Below, in pieces: positions 8,293-15,614 of a stretch of DNA of 30,271 nt. How positions within the stretch are numbered: the stretch's first letter is position 1; each line of letters begins with the position of its first letter. Under the pieces are notes generated by a model. The model made no database searches and had not been told where the DNA came from. It worked only from the letters and a program-made list of their open reading frames with translations. The DNA is taken from NCBI GenBank assembly GCA_036005845.1, contig DASYQD010000113.1, positions 1 to 30,271 on the forward strand, in the 5' to 3' direction. This DNA is from DASYQD01 sp036005845. Lineage in GTDB: Bacteria > Acidobacteriota > Thermoanaerobaculia > Multivoradales > JAIOJS01. The position numbers were made by a program, and so were the translations under genes.

Positions 8293-9363
8293 ATGCGAGC
8301 TCACCTTCGTCTGCTCCCCTTCTTTGCCGTCGTCGCGCTCCTCTTCGCCGCCTGCAACGGCGGCACCTCTCCCACCGAGCCCACGTCGCCCGCCGCCAAG
8401 TCGGTGGCCGCAGCCGCGACGGCGGCCGACGGCGCCGGCGCCGCCGATCCGAGCGGCACTGCGCCCGAAGCGGGCCCCGGCGGCCGCCGCCTCGCCGCGC
8501 GCGCCGCGTCCGAAGGTGCGTCGCGCGCCGAGAACGGTGCCGTGGCCGAAGACCAGGCTGGACGCGTGGTTGCCGACGGCAACGGTCACGGCGGCGGCGG
8601 CGGCAACGGGGGTGGTAACGGCAATGGCGGAAACGGTGGTGGCAACGGCGGCGGCAACGGCCATCACGGCGGCGGCGTCGCCACGCTGCGCCTCGAGATG
8701 CAGCCCGACACCTGGAACACCAACTACGCCGACAACGCGAGCGGCGCCGTCACCGCGCTCGTGCGCGGCGACGTCAGCAAGGTCGACACCGCATCCGTGA
8801 AGCTCGTCGGCGACGGCGGCGCCACCGCGACGCCGACGCGCGTGCAGACCTCCGGCGGCCAGCTCCGCGCCTTCTTCACCAAGGCCGACGCGATCGCGAC
8901 GCTCGACCATCCGGCCGCCGGCGACTCGCGCGAGGTGAAGCTGCAGCTCACCGTCGACGGCACCGCGACCGAGCTGACCACGCGTGTGCGCATCGTCGGT
9001 GGCGGCGGCGGCGACGACACGGGCGGCAGCGGCCAGGTCACCGCCGCCGTGCAGCCGAGCACCTGGAACACCAACTGGAGCCACGCCAACGGCACGGTGT
9101 CGATCGTGTTGCGCGGCGACGTCGCCGACGTCGAGCTCGGCTCGGTCAAGCTCGTCGGCGACGCCGGCACCGAGGTGACGCCGACCAGCGTCAAGCGCAC
9201 CGGTCACGAGGTACGGGCGCGTTTCCCGATGGACGATGCCTTCGCCAGCCTCGACGATCCCGATCCGGGCGAGACGCACGACGTGAAGGTCACCTTCAGC
9301 GACGGCGGCGCGCGCCAGGAGCTCACCCTCACCGTGCGCATCGTCGGCCCGAGCACGAAGTAG
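8293..9363 (+). CDS. Secreted lipoprotein with Gly/Asn-rich linker and duplicated beta domain
   Basis: This 356-aa protein starts at ATG 8293, preceded by AGGAGAT. The signal peptide ends in LLFAAC, so Cys21 is probably lipidated. Residues about 22-95 are low-complexity (Ala/Gly/Pro), followed by a striking Gly/Asn/His-only run (about 96-128). Two copies of a domain of about 100 residues follow (about 132-235 and 250-354). Both have QPxTWNTN near the start, then LRGDV or VRGDV, SVKLVGD, P-T-x-V, R-A-F/R-F, and end in VRIVG. The copies look like tandem beta-sandwich modules, perhaps for surface adhesion or calcium binding, but no family is recognised. It follows the Crp/Fnr gene at 136 bp and has its own promoter. 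Confidence 0.8.
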   Translation: MRAHLRLLPFFAVVALLFAACNGGTSPTEPTSPAAKSVAAAATAADGAGAADPSGTAPEAGPGGRRLAARAASEGASRAENGAVAEDQAGRVVADGNGHGGGGGNGGGNGNGGNGGGNGGGNGHHGGGVATLRLEMQPDTWNTNYADNASGAVTALVRGDVSKVDTASVKLVGDGGATATPTRVQTSGGQLRAFFTKADAIATLDHPAAGDSREVKLQLTVDGTATELTTRVRIVGGGGGDDTGGSGQVTAAVQPSTWNTNWSHANGTVSIVLRGDVADVELGSVKLVGDAGTEVTPTSVKRTGHEVRARFPMDDAFASLDDPDPGETHDVKVTFSDGGARQELTLTVRIVGPSTK

Positions 9364-9388
9364 CGCGCGCGACCGGCGCCGCGCGCGC
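9363..9388 (+). terminator. Alternating-CG hairpin at the lipoprotein stop codon
   Basis: A 9-bp perfect GCGCGCGCG / CGCGCGCGC stem with an 8-nt loop (ACCGGCGC) starts at the last base of the stop codon. Only GTT follows, so it is not a canonical intrinsic terminator, but it is very stable and would block readthrough or exonucleases. It separates the lipoprotein from the candidate small RNA unit that follows. Confidence 0.4.
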
Positions 9389-9390
9389 GT

Positions 9391-9406
9391 TGTGACCGCG
9401 TTCACT
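9391..9406 (+). promoter_or_regulatory. CRP-like palindrome upstream of the candidate small RNA
   Basis: TGTGA-CCGCGT-TCACT matches the CRP consensus TGTGA-N6-TCACA at 9 of 10 half-site bases. Its centre (9398.5) lies about 60 bp upstream of the start expected for the downstream transcript, the classical class I spacing, though the exact start is uncertain. A Crp/Fnr regulator with matching recognition-helix residues is encoded 1.2 kb away. Confidence 0.45.
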
Positions 9407-9456
9407 CGCCGAGCGTGACCACATTGACTGCGCGGTGCCGGCCATAGGTCTACCCT

Positions 9457-9546
9457 GACGAATACGACAACGACAAACCGGAACTGCTAAGACCTCCCGG
9501 CAGTCCCTTCTCCGGCCGCGCTTTCGACGAAGCGCGGCCCTTTTTT
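9457..9546 (+). ncRNA. Candidate small RNA with anti-Shine-Dalgarno loop
   Basis: A TTGACT element (9424-9429) precedes this interval, although no good -10 lies at the right distance. The interval has an ordered structure. Outer stem CCGGA (9478-9482) pairs with TCCGG (9511-9515); inner stem ACTGC (9483-9487) pairs with GCAGT (9500-9504). The loop TAAGACCTCCCG exposes CCTCCC, complementary to a Shine-Dalgarno sequence, and the bulge CCCTTC is also C/T-rich. A strong terminator hairpin follows and ends in TTTTTT. No reading frame on the plus strand is convincing here. Alternatives are a long 3' UTR of the lipoprotein gene or an attenuator, since the outer stem and the terminator share bases 9514-9515. 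Confidence 0.4.
9514..9546 (+). terminator. Intrinsic (Rho-independent) terminator
   Basis: A perfect 10-bp stem, GGCCGCGCTT with AAGCGCGGCC, encloses a TCGACG loop and is followed by C and six T residues. It works on the plus strand only; the minus strand has no T-run. It ends inside the stop codon of the convergent S8 peptidase gene. Confidence 0.88.
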
Positions 9547-11224
9547 ATCCGCCGAGCGGAGGCTTGCACGCCGGGCAGAGCGGATCTTCCGGCTGCGGCA
9601 CCACCCACGGATAGCAAGCCATCGACAGCGGCGGCGGCGCCACGTGAACCATCTGCGGTGCGGCGATCTGTGGGCCACCACAGTCGCCGGTAAGCGGACA
9701 GGGCAGCGAGGTGTTGAGCGCGCAGGCATGGCGCAGCGCGGTGCAGACCGCGATTTTGCGAGCCTGCACAGTCGTGCTCGAGGGGCCGTTCGCCGAGAAG
9801 CTGGCGTTGATGCTGAGCGGCGCTCCGCTGTCGTCGAGCGTCTTCATCACGCCAGCGGAGTCGAGGCGGGGGAAAGAGTCCCACACCAGCGCGGCGGTGG
9901 ACGAGACGACGGCCGTGGCCACCGAGCTGCCGGTGTAGAGCCACGTCGAGCTGAACTGCTTGTCCTCGGCGCTCCATGCCGTCACCACGCCGTTCTCGCC
10001 GATCGCGGCGCGTTCCGGCATTCCACCGGGCCGGGCATTCGAAAGCGCGAGGCCCTTGCCGTCGACGCCGCCGACGGCGTAGACCAGCGGGGTGTCCGCC
10101 GCGTCGCGGTGAGCGTCGTCGACAGGAGTGCCTCGCTCCCACCCAGCGGGCAGCAACGGACCCGTCGTCTGCGGGCAGCAGTCGCGCTGGTTACCCGCCG
10201 CCGCCAGCACCAGCACGTCGAGGCTCTTCGCGTATTGCAGGGCGCGAAACACCGCCTGAGTGCCGGCCTGCAGATCGGCAATGCTCGATTCCTTGGCACC
10301 GCCGAAGAGCGCCGGGTCCCAGCCCAGCGACAAGTTGAGCACGAGGTGCCGCGGTGCGTCCTCGCGCCGCAGAGCGGCCAGCCAGTCGTTCACCTCACCG
10401 TAGATCGCGTCGGCGAGGTCCATCTGCGTGCCGATGCCGCCGCCGTGGCTGCCGTCGATGTTCGTTCCACTCTCGCTGGCGGCATCGAAATTCAGGATCG
10501 GCAGCGCGAGGCGAGTGGTGATGCGTGCCGCGCAGCGCTCCGGCTGCTCGGGGCTGCACACCAGTCGTTGAGCGATGTGAGCCAGGGTATAGCCGTGCTT
10601 GGCGTTGCCCGGCTGTGCAGGGACCCCGACGCGGGTGGGCTCGGTGTCGAGAAAGGCCAGGCGCACGCCCTGCTGGTTGTTGATCTCCATTCCCAGCGGC
10701 CGGCCCGCCTGGGCGAAGAACTGCGCGGACAGTGCTTCGAGGTCAGCGGGCGTGAGGTCGCCGGGCGCCGCCACCGACATCGCGGCGCAGTCGCGGTCGA
10801 GCCGCACCAATCCGTGACGCCGCGGCGATGCGAAGGGCGCTGCGGACTTCCTCCAGGAGCTCTCCGCTTCGTAGACGCAGAAACGCGACAGCTCCGCAGC
10901 CACCTGCTCGGTGGTAATGCCCCGATGCTCCTTCCCGTGCTCCTGCTCCCTCTCCGGACGCGCCGCGTAGAGGGTGTTCCGTTCCTCGGCGCCGCACTCA
11001 CCGCCCTTGGCGGCAGGCGCGAAGACCCGCCGCACGCTCCAACCCGAGCGCGGGATGGGACACGCGGCGCCAGGCGAGCCGGTGATTCCGATCCACCGCC
11101 AATCGGCACACGCTGCCGCAACCGGCGATCGATCCTGCGAAGACTGCGGAGCCTGGTGCAGGGTCGCGCAGCCGCTCAGCGCAACCGCAGCAACGACGAG
11201 GAGACCAACGTATCGAGCTCGCAT
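9545..11224 (-). CDS. Subtilisin-like (S8 family) serine peptidase, lipoprotein
   Basis: This 559-aa protein starts at ATG 11224, with GGGAGA upstream. The signal peptide ends in VALSGC, so Cys19 should be lipidated. The catalytic residues are recognisable: Asp193 in LAFLDT, His210 in AKHGYTLAHIA, oxyanion Asn345 in LAAAGN, and Ser434 in YTGSSVATAVVSS, the variant of GTSMATPHVAG. Only 17 residues separate Asp and His, much shorter than in subtilisin, and HGYTLAH replaces HGTHVAG, so this is a divergent subfamily. The N-terminal 180 residues match no domain I recognise, and the C-terminal 75 residues are rich in Cys and Pro. It is the last gene of the sigma/anti-sigma/CHAT operon, 112 bp behind the CHAT gene, and probably acts in the periplasm. 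Confidence 0.85.
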   Translation of the reverse strand: MRARYVGLLVVAAVALSGCATLHQAPQSSQDRSPVAAACADWRWIGITGSPGAACPIPRSGWSVRRVFAPAAKGGECGAEERNTLYAARPEREQEHGKEHRGITTEQVAAELSRFCVYEAESSWRKSAAPFASPRRHGLVRLDRDCAAMSVAAPGDLTPADLEALSAQFFAQAGRPLGMEINNQQGVRLAFLDTEPTRVGVPAQPGNAKHGYTLAHIAQRLVCSPEQPERCAARITTRLALPILNFDAASESGTNIDGSHGGGIGTQMDLADAIYGEVNDWLAALRREDAPRHLVLNLSLGWDPALFGGAKESSIADLQAGTQAVFRALQYAKSLDVLVLAAAGNQRDCCPQTTGPLLPAGWERGTPVDDAHRDAADTPLVYAVGGVDGKGLALSNARPGGMPERAAIGENGVVTAWSAEDKQFSSTWLYTGSSVATAVVSSTAALVWDSFPRLDSAGVMKTLDDSGAPLSINASFSANGPSSTTVQARKIAVCTALRHACALNTSLPCPLTGDCGGPQIAAPQMVHVAPPPLSMACYPWVVPQPEDPLCPACKPPLGG

Positions 11225-11306
11225 GACGCTTCTCCCTTCGAATGATTCGTGTTCGTCCCGGATGTGAGGTTTTTCGCTCGTTGGCACCGGTTTCTGACAG
11301 GACGTT

Positions 11307-11325
11307 GCGGGCAAGGTTCGCCCGC
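11307..11325 (-). repeat. Hairpin between the CHAT and S8 peptidase genes
   Basis: GCGGGC (11307-11312) and GCCCGC (11320-11325) flank a 7-nt loop, 12 bp past the CHAT stop on the minus strand. No T-run follows, so it may tune mRNA stability between the two cistrons rather than end transcription. Confidence 0.35.
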
Positions 11326-11336
11326 TCGGGAGAAGC

Positions 11337-13883
11337 TCACGGCTCGAACAGTCGGAAGCTCGCCCAGTCTGCCTCGGGAGCGCGCCGCCGCCAAGCGAGC
11401 TGCGCGCGCTGCAGGGCGACGGCGAGGTCCGGGTTCGCCTGCCACTCCTGGTAGAGCTCGGCGAAGAAGCCGGGCAGGCTGCGGTCGTCGGTCGGGCGGG
11501 TCGAAGCAACCACGGCTCGCGAGCCGGCCAGAAGGAAAGCGTGCGCCAGGCCGAGCCCCGCCACCGGCACGTCGGTGGTCGACCGGCCCGTCTCGCATCC
11601 GGAGAGCACCACCCAGGCGGGCAGGCGATCGAGCGCGAGCAGGTCGCCCAGCGTCACCTTGGTTTCCTTGGCGAGCAAAAGGCTGCTGTCCCAGCCGGCC
11701 GGTCCGGAGAAGGAGCCGTGCCCGGCGTAGTGGAAGAGGTCGGCGCCGGCAAGCCGCCGTTCGACCGCGTCTGCAGTAGCGTCTGCAGCGCGCAACTCCT
11801 CGGTCGCCCACGGTGGTCTCGCCGACCGCAGCGCTCTGCGAACCGCTATTGATTCCGCCGCTGCGCCCGGTAGGTCTCCCCGCGGATCGGACACCAGCAG
11901 CGCTCGGCGCCCCGCGGCGCGCGAGTGCTGCGACGGCACGCCCAGATCCAGGCCGTAGACGATCGGCTTGGCGCCGCCGAGCACGTCGCCGGCGAAGGGC
12001 AGGGCGTGAAAATCGACGCCCTCCAGCCGGCCGCTGGCCAGGATGCGAACGCGTTGTGCGTGCTCGATGCGCGAACGGAAAGGCACGAGCAGGAGCGCCG
12101 CCAGGCTGTCGGGGCGAGCGAGGAGGTCCGGCGGCAGCTCGAATCGCCGTGCGGCGACACCGGTCTCGTCGGCCGCGAATGCCACCCAATCGGCGCCGAC
12201 CGGCTGATAGGCGAGCAGCAGCTCGCCGCGGCGAGACACCGCCTGCGCCAGCGGCTCCTGATCTCGCGGCTCGCCGAGGACGAGGAACGCCTCGTCGAGC
12301 AGCTCGTTCGCGGCCTCCGCCTCCGCTCGCCGTACGTCTTCTTCGTGGCGCAGCTCGTCGGCGGGGAGCTTCCAGTCGTCCTCTGCCCGCGCCTCCAGGG
12401 CGGCACGCCGCTGCTGGTATTCGCCGATCAGGCGGGAGCGCCGGTCCCGCTGGTCAGGCGGCAGCGTAGACAGGCGATCGACGTGCGCCAGTTGGCGCAG
12501 CAATCGGGCGCGCGCCCGCCGCGCCACCAGCAGCGCGTCCGCGGCTCTTCCCTGGTCGAGGAGCAGGCCGATGTGCAGGCTGACGAGCGACTGTCGGGCG
12601 GCCACGAACGTATCCCGCCCTTCCTGCATCGGGACCTGGAGGCTCTGCTCGTCGAGCAGCTTCTCCGCGTCGAGCAGCGTCTGCAGCGCCTTCGCCGATT
12701 CGCCGAGCGATTGGTGTGCCCGCGCCGCGCCGAGCCGCGCCCGCAGCTGGCCGTCGAAGGAGGCGGTCTGCGCGGCGAGGTCCTCGAGCTCGCCGAACGA
12801 GCGCAGCGCCGCCGTCGGCTTGCCGGCCAACAAAGCCAGACGGCCCTCGATGTCGATCTGCCACAGGCGATGCGGCAACGGCGGATGTGGTTCCAGTCCC
12901 CGCGCGCGCGCCAGCAACTCCGCGGTGCGACTCATCCTGCGCTGCTGCACGTCGGCCAGCGCGAGGTTGATGAGCGCGTTGGCCTTGCGCTCGGCCTGGG
13001 CCGAGGAGCAACCGTCGTAGGCCCGCAGCGCTTCTTCCAACAAGGCGTCCGGAGCGCCCGCGTTCTCCCCGGCCTCCCGAGCCAGCAGCTCCGAAAACGC
13101 CTGATTGGTGAGCGCCTGGGCGCGTTCGCATGCATTCACCGTCGGCGGGAGCTGCCGCCCCACGCGCTCGAACAGGCGGGCCGATTCGGCGGAGCGCCCC
13201 ACCGCGCGCCACAACAACGCCAGCTGCTGCTCGGCGAACCAGCGGAAGCGATCGAGATCGAGGCGGTCGGCGATCTCGAGCGCGGCCTGGAGCTCCTGAA
13301 ACGCCGACCGGTAGTCGCCCTCGCGGTCGGCGAGCTGCCCCTGCGCGAAGCGCACGAGATACCGCGACTGCGCCGGCGAACTCGGCATCAAGCGGATGCG
13401 GCCCAAGCCCTGGCGATAGGCGACGAGGTCGCCGGCCCGCAGGGGTTGGTTGAGGGCCTTCACCTGGCTTCGCACGTCGCCGAGGACGTCGCGAGATCCC
13501 GCCGGCGCCTTGCTGCCCGGCGGCGCGATCCCGAGGACCCAGGGCGCGTGACCGGCGAGCGCGACCTCGACCCGCTTCGCTTCCGCGGGAAGACCCAGGA
13601 CGAGCCGGCGACCCGCGCGAACCGTTTCGCCGGTCGACGGGAAGCTCCTGCCGTCGACACGCAGGTCGAGCTGCGCGTTCGGTGGGACGCGCAACCAGAG
13701 GTGCAGCTTCCGTTCCGGTTCGAGCACGCACACCGGACCGGGGCTGAGGATCGCGGCGCACCCGGCGTAATCGACCTGCGGCGCCGGCTGCGAGGGCAGC
13801 CGAGCACACCCAGTGCCGAGGAGCGACACGAGCAGGAACGGAGCGCCGTGGCAGCGAAGACGGAGCACTAGTCCGTGCAGCAC
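11337..13883 (-). CDS. TPR-CHAT domain protein (predicted caspase-like protease), lipoprotein
   Basis: This 848-aa protein starts at GTG 13883, only 26 bp behind the anti-sigma-like gene. A hydrophobic N-terminus (PFLLVSLLGTGC) suggests a lipoprotein with Cys26. A beta-rich segment (about 40-125, LDLRVDGRSFP) is followed by a long helical TPR-like array (about 130-520). The C-terminal 330 residues form a CHAT domain: FHYAGHGSFSG provides the catalytic His722, and VVLSGCETGRS provides Cys763, with the usual VPVAGLGLAHAFLLAGSRAVVAS after it. CHAT proteins are clan CD peptidases related to caspases and separase. Here the predicted location is the periplasm, beside a subtilase of the same operon. 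The dyad is intact; the substrate is unknown. Confidence 0.88.
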   Translation of the reverse strand: MLHGLVLRLRCHGAPFLLVSLLGTGCARLPSQPAPQVDYAGCAAILSPGPVCVLEPERKLHLWLRVPPNAQLDLRVDGRSFPSTGETVRAGRRLVLGLPAEAKRVEVALAGHAPWVLGIAPPGSKAPAGSRDVLGDVRSQVKALNQPLRAGDLVAYRQGLGRIRLMPSSPAQSRYLVRFAQGQLADREGDYRSAFQELQAALEIADRLDLDRFRWFAEQQLALLWRAVGRSAESARLFERVGRQLPPTVNACERAQALTNQAFSELLAREAGENAGAPDALLEEALRAYDGCSSAQAERKANALINLALADVQQRRMSRTAELLARARGLEPHPPLPHRLWQIDIEGRLALLAGKPTAALRSFGELEDLAAQTASFDGQLRARLGAARAHQSLGESAKALQTLLDAEKLLDEQSLQVPMQEGRDTFVAARQSLVSLHIGLLLDQGRAADALLVARRARARLLRQLAHVDRLSTLPPDQRDRRSRLIGEYQQRRAALEARAEDDWKLPADELRHEEDVRRAEAEAANELLDEAFLVLGEPRDQEPLAQAVSRRGELLLAYQPVGADWVAFAADETGVAARRFELPPDLLARPDSLAALLLVPFRSRIEHAQRVRILASGRLEGVDFHALPFAGDVLGGAKPIVYGLDLGVPSQHSRAAGRRALLVSDPRGDLPGAAAESIAVRRALRSARPPWATEELRAADATADAVERRLAGADLFHYAGHGSFSGPAGWDSSLLLAKETKVTLGDLLALDRLPAWVVLSGCETGRSTTDVPVAGLGLAHAFLLAGSRAVVASTRPTDDRSLPGFFAELYQEWQANPDLAVALQRAQLAWRRRAPEADWASFRLFEP

Positions 13884-13909
13884 TCGATCGGATCTCGCTG
13901 CCTAGATTC

Positions 13910-14746
13910 TCACCCCTTCGCGCTGGAACCAATGGTCAACGGGGCCGGCACCGCCACCCAGTTGCGCTCGCGCACCGGGCTGGTGGTAACAAACGAACGG
14001 AGCCGCTGGGGGTCCGGCAGCGTGCCGCGCCGGCCGACGACCAGCCACAGGGTCCACGGTCCCGGCGCGAGGTCGCGGTCGAGCGTGCCGCTCAGGCGCA
14101 CGGCGCCGCTCGGATCGACTTCGGTGGTCTCCACGGCGAGCGGCCGCAGCTCGCCGCCGCGCAGCAGAAAGGCCTGCGCGAGCAACAAGCCCGCCCGCCG
14201 CACCGCGGTCTCCGGTCGCAACGAGACTTGGAAGTGGTCACCGGGCGCGAGCGCCGGCGTCTCGACGAGCTCGCCGCGGGTCATGCGCGATCCTCCCGAG
14301 AGCTCCGCCAGCGCGTACGCCGGCAGCGGCGGCGGGCGCAGCATCACGGCCGTGAGCGCCGCCGCGGCGGCGCCCATCGCGGCGCCCCACGCCGCAAGCC
14401 GGCGCACGGTCAGGCGGAATGGCAATACCTTGGCGGCCGTCTCCGCGTTCCGCGCCGCAGCCGCTTCGCTCGACCGCACGGCAGCGGACTCGGACGCGGC
14501 ATGCGCCGCCACCGCGTCGACGACCCGGGCCTGGAAGTCGCCGCCCAGCGGCCGGAACGCCTCGTAGGCCTCGCGAGACTCCGTCGACGACTCGGCGAGG
14601 CGGCGCAGCTCGGCGTCCTCCTCGGCGCTCAACGTGCCGGACGCGAGCCGGTCCCAGCGTTCGTCCAGCAGGCGCGGCTCGCCGCCCGCCTGCTCGCGCG
14701 CCGTTTGCCCCAGCTTCCGCAACAGGTCGTCCTCGCTGTCGGTCAT
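13910..14746 (-). CDS. Anti-sigma-factor-like single-pass membrane protein (no zinc motif)
   Basis: This 278-aa protein starts at ATG 14746, sharing ATGA with the stop of the sigma-factor gene. The cytoplasmic N-terminus (1-110) is helical, with ERWDRLASGTLSAEEDAELRRL, resembling the anti-sigma helical core. It contains no cysteine at all, so the usual zinc-finger H-x3-C-x2-C is absent. One transmembrane helix (about 116-137) leads to an extracytoplasmic beta-rich domain (about 140-278; GDHFQVSLRPE, WTLWLVVGRRG). Position and topology suggest it holds the ECF sigma factor until an envelope signal arrives, but no family was recognised with certainty, so the anti-sigma role is inferred from context. 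Confidence 0.65.
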   Translation of the reverse strand: MTDSEDDLLRKLGQTAREQAGGEPRLLDERWDRLASGTLSAEEDAELRRLAESSTESREAYEAFRPLGGDFQARVVDAVAAHAASESAAVRSSEAAAARNAETAAKVLPFRLTVRRLAAWGAAMGAAAAALTAVMLRPPPLPAYALAELSGGSRMTRGELVETPALAPGDHFQVSLRPETAVRRAGLLLAQAFLLRGGELRPLAVETTEVDPSGAVRLSGTLDRDLAPGPWTLWLVVGRRGTLPDPQRLRSFVTTSPVRERNWVAVPAPLTIGSSAKG

Positions 14747-15393
14747 TCCTCGTCCTCGGGAGGTGTTCGCGGCGGCGGGCCCGTTCCTGACAAGTCGCTC
14801 ATCAACTCCCGCGCCAGGCGGCGCAGGCGGCTGCGCCAAGCGTAGACGGCGTCGGCGGAGAGCCCGCTCGCCGCCATCGTCTCCGCCAGCGACAGCTCTT
14901 GGACGAAGAGCAGCTGGAAGATCTCCAGGCCCAGCGGGCTGAGGTTCTCGCGCAGGCGCGCGAGCAGCAGCCGGAGCTGCTGGCGGCTGGAGACGATGAC
15001 CTCGGGGTCCGGCTCTTCGACGCGCACGTCGAGCGCCTCGGTGGCCGACGGCTCCTCCTTCCAGGCGTTGCGCCGGCCGCTGCGCAGGAAGGAGAGCGTG
15101 TAGCGCTCGCTGACCAAGCCGACGAAGTTCTCCAGCGACAGGCCGCGCTCCGCCTGCCAGCTCCGCAGCACGCGGCCGCCGTTGGCGAACAGCAGCATGA
15201 AGATCTCCTGGCTGAGGTCCTCCACCCCTTGCCGCACGTCACGGCCGGCGGCGCCGCCCGGGCGGCGAGTGAGCAGCGTCCGCGCCGCCCGCGCCTGCAC
15301 CACCGGCGTCAGCACCGCCACCAGGCGCGTGAGCGCGAGCCGGTCCCCGGCGAGGGCGCCGACCACCAGAGCAACGCTTTCCTCGGCGTCCAT
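14743..15393 (-). CDS. ECF-type RNA polymerase sigma factor
   Basis: This 216-aa sigma factor starts at ATG 15393 behind a GGTGAG-like ribosome site. Region 2 (about 10-107) contains VEDLSQEIFMLLFANGG and FVGLVSERYTLSFLR. Region 4 (about 148-200) contains LSPLGLEIFQLLFVQELSLAE, a helix-turn-helix (MAASGLSADAVYAWRSRLRR) and a basic end. Regions 1 and 3 are missing, as expected for ECF factors. A Pro/Glu-rich tail ends at the ATGA overlap with the downstream anti-sigma-like gene. It heads the CHAT/S8 operon and probably controls it. Confidence 0.85.
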   Translation of the reverse strand: MDAEESVALVVGALAGDRLALTRLVAVLTPVVQARAARTLLTRRPGGAAGRDVRQGVEDLSQEIFMLLFANGGRVLRSWQAERGLSLENFVGLVSERYTLSFLRSGRRNAWKEEPSATEALDVRVEEPDPEVIVSSRQQLRLLLARLRENLSPLGLEIFQLLFVQELSLAETMAASGLSADAVYAWRSRLRRLARELMSDLSGTGPPPRTPPEDEE

Positions 15394-15427
15394 GTCTCAC
15401 CCGCACCCGATGCTGCGCGTGCATCCC

Positions 15428-15433
15428 ATCATA
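15428..15433 (-). promoter_or_regulatory. Possible -10 element of the sigma/CHAT/S8 operon
   Basis: Read on the minus strand, TATGAT lies 35 bp before the sigma-factor ATG; no good -35 is seen at 16-18 bp. About 30 bp further upstream the minus strand reads GGAAT, 14 bp, CGTC, which loosely resembles an ECF promoter (GGAAC...CGTC) and could allow autoregulation. Both are weak by-eye matches. Confidence 0.3.
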
Positions 15434-15614
15434 GGGCACGCGGCCGGCCCCGCGACGCTGGTGCTTGATCGATTCCGGACCCGGCTCGCGCGTCGAGCAA
15501 AGGACGATCCCTATGCGGCCCGACTCAGGATCCGCCCGTAAGACGGCATCGCTCGCTCTCGGATTGGAAATGGATCTGGTTTCTCCTCACGCGACCGATT
15601 ACCATTGCGGTCCC

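Noticed and set aside
8581..8677. CRISPR or tandem DNA repeat
   Set aside because: The repetitive GGC/AAC pattern encodes the Gly/Asn run of the lipoprotein and has no regular repeat-spacer structure.
9450..10142. Minus-strand frame across the terminator and the 3' part of the S8 gene
   Set aside because: Arg-rich shadow overlapping the well-supported S8 peptidase and the terminator.
11925..13871. Long open frame antisense to the CHAT gene
   Set aside because: Low-complexity translation without any domain, while the opposite strand encodes an intact CHAT domain.
11337..13883. CRISPR-associated TPR-CHAT (craspase component)
   Set aside because: No Cas7-11 type effector or CRISPR array is present, and the protein has a lipoprotein-type signal.
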